A stretch of 64,000 bases of DNA, taken from positions 785,547 through 849,546 of the forward strand of contig VZRN01005389.1 of assembly GCA_013397935.1 (NCBI GenBank), written 5' to 3'. This document shows positions 60,101 through 64,000 of this stretch, in pieces. The notes beneath the pieces are model-generated. The model made no database searches. It was not told where the DNA came from and saw only the letters and a program-made list of their open reading frames with translations. Each line of letters starts with the position of its first letter. Position 1 is the stretch's first letter. A program made the translations under genes and the position numbers. This DNA comes from Dasyornis broadbenti (Eukaryota; Chordata; Aves; Passeriformes; Dasyornithidae).

Positions 60101-62870
60101 AACTTCACCCCAGGAGCACCGCCTGCTCTGCACAGGTTATTCAGGGAGCTCGCACCAGCTCAGCCCTCCTCTGTCACAGAAGTCTGGGGGTCTCTGAGTC
60201 CTGAGCTAGGTGGGTCTCCAGCAATGCTCTGACTTTCTGCGCTGAATTAATCCTGGCCTGGGTAGGCCTCACAAAATCCTGCCTGCTTTATACTCCCACC
60301 CCAATGATCCCAATTTGTTTCTGAGAAGGAGACACTGAACACAGAGGAGAGGCAGCTCAGATACCAAACTCTGGGTGTGGGCAGCCTTGTTTTCATCACT
60401 ATAACTCAATTTGAATGCTGTCGCTAACACTTTTCCTCCAGGGCATGAAATAAGCTTGAACTTGCCTGTTGCAGAGCGTCCATGGGTTGTGCCTTTCCCC
60501 ACACCATGTGAAGATGCTGCTGAAGAAGGGCCCATCTGGTTGCAATTTCACTTTTTAAGGCTTTACATAAACACTGCCATAAAAAGCAATGATATGCAGA
60601 TAAAGGAACTAATGGCTTCGTGTGGGGCCTGGGCAGTGTCATCAGTCCCTGCAGGCACATGCCCAGCCACGCAGGACAGAGCGCAAAGCTGCACATCAGT
60701 GTTAGAGCACAACTTGCAAGAAGAGGGGGTTTGGCCCTTTCCTGCTCCTCTGGGCTTTTTTTTGCTTTTTAAATATTATCTGAGAAATACCACAATGCAG
60801 GTTTGACCATGAATTTTGTGTTACTTAACAAGGTTGCTCCCCAAACCTCCTTTTTGTCCGTCTCAATTAGCTGACCACAGTTTTGGGAATGGCTGAAGCC
60901 TCCTGGGAGCCCTGCGGTGCCTTGCAGGACACTGGAAGTGACATGGTTTGGGCTAAATGACCGTCTGGCTTCTACTCCCTTTGGCGAGGATTGCTCCTTG
61001 TGAGCCCTGCGCCGCAGCAAGAGCCCCAGCGCCTGCTCCCAGCAGCGGGTGCCGGGCCGAGGAGCCGTGTCCCGGGGGGCTCTGCCGAGGGGCGCAGCCG
61101 CCGCTCCGCGTCAGTTCCCATCTGTGTCACACACATCACTCAGAGCGGCAAAGCGCCAGCGCCTTCCGCTGGGACACTGCCACTTGTCTAACTCAGCGAG
61201 GCTGTTGTGTAAGAGGCTGTAAAATCTGTGTTTGGAGCCGCATGGAGTTTTCCAGAAGGAAAAGCACCAGGGCAGGTTTGCAGAGCTGGCAGTGTGTTCC
61301 CCCACGAGACAGTGTCCTGCTCCCCAGGGCTGTCCTTGCCTGCTCCCTGTGCCGAGCCAGCCCAGGGCTGCAGTGCTCCTCGCAAACTGATTAAGCGACA
61401 CTTTGTCCCTATAAGGGACATAATCGTTATCATCTGCACTTTACAGATGGAGGAAGCAGGGCGCAGAAACGACTTGTCCAATGTCATTTAGGGCAGAGAA
61501 GGCAGATCAGGAAGCCCAGCCCAGCTCCTGAGCCACTCAGCAGCCCCCAGTGCTCGGCTCTCCACATACCGCAGTGACTCACCCAGCAAACACATTCCTC
61601 TCCCATGAATGGTAAGGGCATCACAGCTTTGCGGACAGTGGATTATTTTTGTAACTTTGCTGCTTAGGTCGTGGATTCAGAATGCAGCCAGGAACCGGAG
61701 AGGTGGTCTAAGGGCTGCCCTACTTGAGCAGCGTACTCGGGAGGAGAGTGCTGTGTTACAGCTCTTGCACTGCCCCTACTGCTGCCTGTGCTGCTGAGAG
61801 CAGGGATTGTTTCTGGCCTCAGCTTTTCTTCCAGAGACCTTCTCTGGGAACCAGATATTCATAAAAACCCAGCTTCCCTCACCTCCATATCTGGCCCCCT
61901 GGGATCACAGGCTATGCTGGAGGCAAGATGTCTAATTAGGAAACTGAGCAACCTCTGGTTGCGAGTGGCGGTTTCAGAGTCGGTGATGTTTTGGTGGCTG
62001 CGGGAGTGGAGTTGCTGCGACAGGATCCCTGGTGCTGAATGGGCTTTTGGAAGTGGCCGTGGAAGGGAAGCACAGCTGCTGTGTGGCAGAGGGAGCTCCG
62101 CGTCCCAGGCGATTTTAGAAAACAAGTTGCTTTTATAGAAAGTGAAAAATTAAACGATCCAGTGCACACCTGCTCCCACAGTCTGGATACCTCTTCTGGA
62201 CTGGGCTGTGTCTGGGACACGCCTGGGGTCCCCTGGACACCTTGGTGCTGTGCTCTGGGCTGTGTTTGCCCTCGGGGCTGAGAGTAGCTCACGCTGCCAG
62301 CCCAGGACAGCCAGTGTGCCCCGGGCCTGGGGGAAGGCTCTTCCCTCTCTGCATGCCCAGCCTGTGTCCCGCCGTGGGCAGCACCCGGCGGGGAGAGGCT
62401 GTGCCTGGAGCCGCTGAGCCCACTTCTGTGCTGTGAGAATGGCCGCTCTCAGGAATCTCGAATATTTGGAAGAGCCAGACACAGGGATATTCTTCTGACA
62501 AATCGTGTGACAAGGAGCCAGGCGGGGTCAGGAGCTCGCTGTGGGTGTTCCGAGCCAGTGAGAAATGGTACCTGTCCCACCCTGGAGACCCAAACACAGC
62601 CCCAGGGACAGCCTGGGGACAGCCCAGCACAGCCAACCCTCGGCAGCCACCCATGGGCTCACTCACATGGTCGATGAGCTCCTTGATCATGCCATTCCAC
62701 TGCCCCTTCTCATCCTGTGCCCCGTATTTCCCGTCCTCCACCAGCCGGATCTCGTAGGAGAAGCCCAGGATGATGGCCAGCTCCTTCAGCAGGTCGATGC
62801 AGTAGCCCTCGAAGCGGTCATTCCCGAACAGGGCCGTGTCGGACTTACGGAACATGACAAAGGGCTCTTC
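38933..62870 (-). CDS. GRIK3: GRIK3, glutamate ionotropic receptor kainate type subunit 3 (GluK3), 3' seven coding exons, 5'-partial
   Basis: Ligand-gated cation channel subunit of the kainate receptor family; four subunits form a glutamate-gated channel in neuronal membranes. The seven exons join in frame to 477 codons plus TAG. In fragment numbering: end of S1 with glutamate-contacting P76, T78 and R83; M1 about 121-142; pore loop ending FGMGALMQQ (174-182); M3 with SYTANLAAF (210-218); S2 with A249/T250 and E297; a probable disulfide pair C309/C363; M4 about 377-398; cytoplasmic tail to 477. Contact residues are assigned by family knowledge. GRIK3 rather than GRIK1 or GRIK2 is shown by the tail motifs LRKTAEREQ, CQRRVKHKPQPP and INMHTFNDRRLPGK and by the end APVFP. 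Human GluK3 has 919 residues as I recall, so about 442 residues lie beyond the right edge. No frameshift or internal stop is seen. Confidence 0.97.
39128..40042 (-). other. GRIK3 intron, 915 bp, before the terminal coding exon
   Basis: Begins with the weak donor GTACTG. A pyrimidine-rich stretch ending CAG lies only 36 bases in, ending at 40007, and looks like a 3' splice site. AGs also occur 31, 44 and 47 bases before the real acceptor. Confidence 0.85.
40043..40293 (-). CDS. GRIK3: GRIK3 exon (window exon 6): end of S2 and M4
   Basis: 251 bp, two bases completing Gly and then 83 codons, phase 0 out. It encodes SPYRDKITIAILQLQEEDKL, the WWRGNGCPED segment with a disulfide Cys, and M4 (GIFIVLAAGLVLSVFVAM), then the first cytoplasmic residues EFIYKLRKTAEREQ. 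Acceptor CCCCAG. The donor CAG|GTACTG is weaker than the others because position +3 to +6 fits the consensus poorly. The intron before it is only 226 bp. Confidence 0.96.
40294..40519 (-). other. GRIK3 intron, 226 bp, between window exons 5 and 6
   Basis: Short GT-AG intron (GTAAGT ... CCCCAG). Nothing else recognised in it. Confidence 0.9.
40520..40742 (-). CDS. GRIK3: GRIK3 exon (window exon 5): middle of S2
   Basis: 223 bp, phase 0 in, one base over at the end. It encodes KSKISTFEKMWAFMSS through GGLIDTKGYGIGTPM. The Glu of LLMESTT binds the amino group of the agonist in this family. Acceptor TTTCTCCAG, donor G|GTAAGT. The length is three bases shorter than the equivalent GRIK2 exon would be, matching the single-residue difference between MSSKPTALV here and the GluK2 sequence as I recall it. 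The open frame continues upstream into intron without coding support. Confidence 0.96.
40743..47429 (-). other. GRIK3 intron, 6.7 kb, between window exons 4 and 5
   Basis: Holds the only CR1 fragment I recognise in the gene, at 41523-41631. Otherwise unique sequence without recognised coding or RNA features. Confidence 0.85.
41523..41631 (-). mobile_element. CR1-type LINE, 3'-end fragment in a GRIK3 intron
   Basis: Opens CACAGAATCCCAGAATCCC, then ACGGTTTGCGTTGGCAGAAA and CCCTGCCATGGGCAGGGACA. The terminal repeat unit is duplicated. It lies in the same orientation as GRIK3. Confidence 0.9.
47430..47647 (-). CDS. GRIK3: GRIK3 exon (window exon 4): M3 and start of S2
   Basis: 218 bp; its first two bases finish the split Gly codon of QQGSELMPK. 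It encodes M3 with the near-invariant gating motif SYTANLAAF and the first part of S2, including ERMESPIDSADDL and the DGAT element whose Ala and Thr contact glutamate. Acceptor CCAG after ATGC, donor AAG|GTGAGA, phase 0 out. The residues match the GluK3 version (IIGGIWWFF, AVKDGATMTFF) rather than GluK1 or GluK2 as I recall them. Confidence 0.96.
47648..49478 (-). other. GRIK3 intron, 1.8 kb, between window exons 3 and 4
   Basis: Follows the Q/R-site exon. The first 22 bases can fold back on the exon end. I saw no long complement of the exon further in, such as the editing complementary sequence known downstream of the same exon in GRIK2. Confidence 0.85.
49479..49597 (-). CDS. GRIK3: GRIK3 exon (window exon 3): pore loop with Q/R site
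   Basis: 119 bp; its first base completes the Arg codon and its last base starts a Gly codon. It encodes FSPYEWYDAH through FGMGALMQQ, the M1-M2 linker and re-entrant pore loop. NNFT carries a conserved N-x-T sequon at fragment residues 165-167. The Q/R-site codon is CAG (49485-49483), only 4 bases from the exon end. Acceptor CCACAG, donor AAG|GTAGGG. The exon is easy to miss because the only long open frame over it is a shifted one. Confidence 0.96.
49914..49971. repeat. GATGG/GGTGG pentamer microsatellite
   Basis: Three GATGG-GGTGG pairs followed by five GATGG units. G-rich on the plus strand, so C-rich in the GRIK3 transcript. It lies 317 bp upstream of window exon 3 in transcript direction. 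Confidence 0.95.
52780..52834. repeat. Direct repeat, copy 1
   Basis: About 49 of 54 aligned positions match copy 2 at 53246, with mostly transition differences and one indel. The shared core is TTTGGGCTGGATCTGG and GGGAAAAATAAGCTC. Confidence 0.85.
53246..53299. repeat. Direct repeat, copy 2
   Basis: Same orientation as copy 1, offset 466 bp. Family not recognised; it could be the ends of an old element or a local duplication. Confidence 0.85.
53865..53945. promoter_or_regulatory. POU/homeodomain motif cluster in a GRIK3 intron
   Basis: Two ATGCAAAT octamers at 53872-53879 and 53882-53889, then CTAATTAG at 53921-53928 and ATGCATATTAAT at 53929-53940, in very AT-rich unique sequence. Candidate intronic enhancer; motif evidence only. 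Confidence 0.35.
54359..54582 (-). CDS. GRIK3: GRIK3 exon (window exon 2): glutamate-contact loop and M1
   Basis: 224 bp, entering in phase 0 and leaving after two bases of an Arg codon. It starts KADLAVAPLTITHVREK, where P, T and R of the PLTITHVR stretch hold the alpha-amino and carboxyl groups of glutamate in kainate receptors (family knowledge). It then covers the S1-M1 linker and M1 ([20 protein letters not shown]). Acceptor TTTGCAG, donor AG|GTAAGG. At the positions homologous to the GluK2 I/V and Y/C editing sites the genome encodes Ile (ATC, 54408-54406) and Tyr (TAC, 54396-54394). Confidence 0.97.
55176..55227. repeat. Purine tract, GGGA-rich
   Basis: G-rich purine tract with GGGA/GAGG units, broken by a few C and T bases, on the plus strand of a GRIK3 intron; pyrimidine-rich in the transcript. 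Confidence 0.8.
55950..55993. repeat. Perfect purine-pyrimidine alternation (CA/TG/CG microsatellite)
   Basis: 44 bases alternate purine and pyrimidine without a break, shifting from CA to TG through an ACGT centre and with two GCG interruptions. Strong Z-DNA potential. Confidence 0.9.
60995..61115. other. CpG-rich patch in a GRIK3 intron
   Basis: I count about 14 CpG in roughly 115 bp with very high GC, unlike the flanking intron. It is too short for a classical CpG island. It could be an internal promoter fragment or just a GC-rich block. Confidence 0.4.
62667..62870 (-). CDS. GRIK3: GRIK3 exon (window exon 1): end of S1
   Basis: 204 bp, 68 codons, phase 0 at both ends. It opens EEPFVMFRKSD after a CTGTACAG acceptor and ends KELIDH before a GTGAGT donor. 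It encodes the distal part of ligand-binding segment S1, with the GNDRFEGYC and VEDGKYGAQD motifs shared by all kainate receptors. The open frame runs on both sides of the exon into intron; those extensions are not coding. By mammalian numbering this is probably exon 10 of 16 (inference). Confidence 0.96.
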
Positions 62871-64000
62871 CTGTACAGGGAAAGCAAAAAGTCCCCGTTC
62901 AGGGTCAGCTGGAAGCAGGGCCACCTCTGTGGGTCAGCCCAAGCCGCCAGGCACCGGCTCTCCCGGCAGGGCTGGCACCATGACATGTTGGGAATAAATT
63001 AACTTTGCACAGCACATCAGCTAATTAGCAACCTTGTTTACCCCACAAAATTTAATTTTGTCTCTTCTGAGCAGCCAACTGTTTTCCATTTGGTAGGATT
63101 TCAGGGAGAAAAATAACCATTTCATGCTCTGAAAATGAAGTGTTAGAAACAGTGAAAGAGGGGGAGGACAAACTCAGCCCCGAGCCCTGCACCCGGTACC
63201 TGCTGTTCATCACATCAAGCAGAGGCTGGTGGGTGAAATTCAGGGCGAGGGAGCTGTGCATGGCTGGGGCCACCCCAAAACGTCCCCGTTCAGCTCACAT
63301 TCCTCTGTGCTGGCACTACATGACGGACACAGGGCCCGGCTGCTGCCCAGGGAAACTTTGTACCGTCTGCTGCACTTTTGGCTGCCTGGGAGGGCTGGGG
63401 GTGTCTGAACCACAGCAGAGCTGAGCACCAGCTGAGCACCATTAGTTCCCTCTCCCCTGCGTGATGCAGTGACCTGTGGATCCCTCCCCTCGAGCAGGGG
63501 CTGGCAGGTGAAGTCACACAGCGAAGTCCAGAGACCTTTGGTGCCTCTCAGGCTTGGGCAGCCACCAAGGACGAGGAAGACTGGGGAGCCCGAGGGAAAA
63601 ACGTGTGGAGGACAGATGGAAATGGGAAAGGATGGTGGGCAGCAGGCAAGAGCTGGAAGGCAAGGGGAGGGTGAGGTGCCTATAGTGAGCCTCTGGCTCA
63701 AACTGGGGGTGTCTGCAGGGCTCCTGTCCTTGCCGTGGGGCGGCCAGCGAGGGAGGGCGAGGGAGAGCTACGCTTTGTGCTGGCAAATGCCCCCTGTGAT
63801 TTTGTTCAGGCACGGGGGCCTTGAAGAGGTGCGAGAGGACATCTGGAGCCCTCTGGAGCCCTGCCACACTGCCTGGTTTGGTGGGGCATGGCTGCCCTGC
63901 CAGGGGGTGCACTCAGGAGGGGGTTCGGGGTGCAGAGTGGGGCTGGGCCAGCCTGGAGGCTGGTGGTGCTTGTCTCTGCCCACCTGCCAGCCCCCAGCTC
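62871..64000 (-). other. GRIK3 intron, partial, runs off the right edge
   Basis: Starts at the CAG acceptor of window exon 1. I looked for the preceding GRIK3 exon, which should end in a segment like SLIVTTVL, and did not find it. An AT-rich patch lies at about 62990-63130; the rest is GC-rich unique sequence. Confidence 0.8.

Larger units (their letters stand above)
54583..62666 (-). other. GRIK3 intron, 8.1 kb, between window exons 1 and 2
   Basis: No exon-like segment with family similarity. It contains a purine tract near 55.2 kb, a perfect purine-pyrimidine alternation at 55950-55993 and a CpG-rich patch at about 60995-61115, all listed separately. No CR1 fragment recognised. Confidence 0.85.

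Noticed and set aside
62289..62666. Continuation of the open frame past window exon 1 (total 211 codons)
   Set aside because: The GTGAGT donor follows the last conserved residue, His of KELIDH, and the downstream translation bears no resemblance to kainate receptors.
1..64000. tRNA, rRNA or snoRNA genes
   Set aside because: No A/B box pair, ribosomal segment or paired C/D or H/ACA signature was noticed; a covariance-model scan would be needed to exclude them fully.

Overview
The window is vertebrate nuclear DNA, most likely from a bird. Three things point there. The only interspersed repeats I recognise are 3'-end fragments of CR1-type LINEs, the dominant repeat of birds and other sauropsids. 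The introns are short for a gene that is very large in mammals. The one gene I can identify, the kainate receptor subunit GRIK3 (GluK3), matches its vertebrate orthologue closely.

Right half (about 35.1-64.0 kb, minus strand): the 3' half of GRIK3. Seven coding exons can be placed to the base at 62870-62667, 54582-54359, 49597-49479, 47647-47430, 40742-40520, 40293-40043 and 39127-38933. All visible introns are GT-AG and every exon junction keeps the frame. Together they encode the last 477 residues: the end of S1, M1, the pore loop, M3, S2, M4 and the cytoplasmic tail ending in APVFP. The amino-terminal domain and the start of S1 lie beyond the right edge. A 3'UTR of about 3.8 kb is inferred down to an AATAAA near 35.1 kb. 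The introns hold a G-rich pentamer array, a 44-bp purine-pyrimidine alternation, a CpG-rich patch, a pair of 54-55 bp direct repeats and a POU/homeodomain-like motif cluster.

Left half (1 to about 35.1 kb): gene-free as far as I can see, lying downstream of GRIK3. It holds nine CR1 fragments (five of them between 16.7 and 19.8 kb), a 14-copy 28/29-bp minisatellite at 13.2-13.6 kb, an assembly gap at 15.3 kb with near-duplicate flanks, and several AT-rich stretches dense in homeodomain and POU-octamer motifs that look like conserved noncoding elements. That last reading is inference, because no alignment could be run.

I found no new multi-gene system. The more interesting leads are regulatory or RNA-level: a predicted hairpin spanning the Q/R-site codon and the adjacent 5' splice site, a SOX-OCT-like composite site, two POU octamers exactly 10 bp apart inside a GRIK3 intron, and the genomic codons at the positions where the paralogue GluK2 is RNA-edited.
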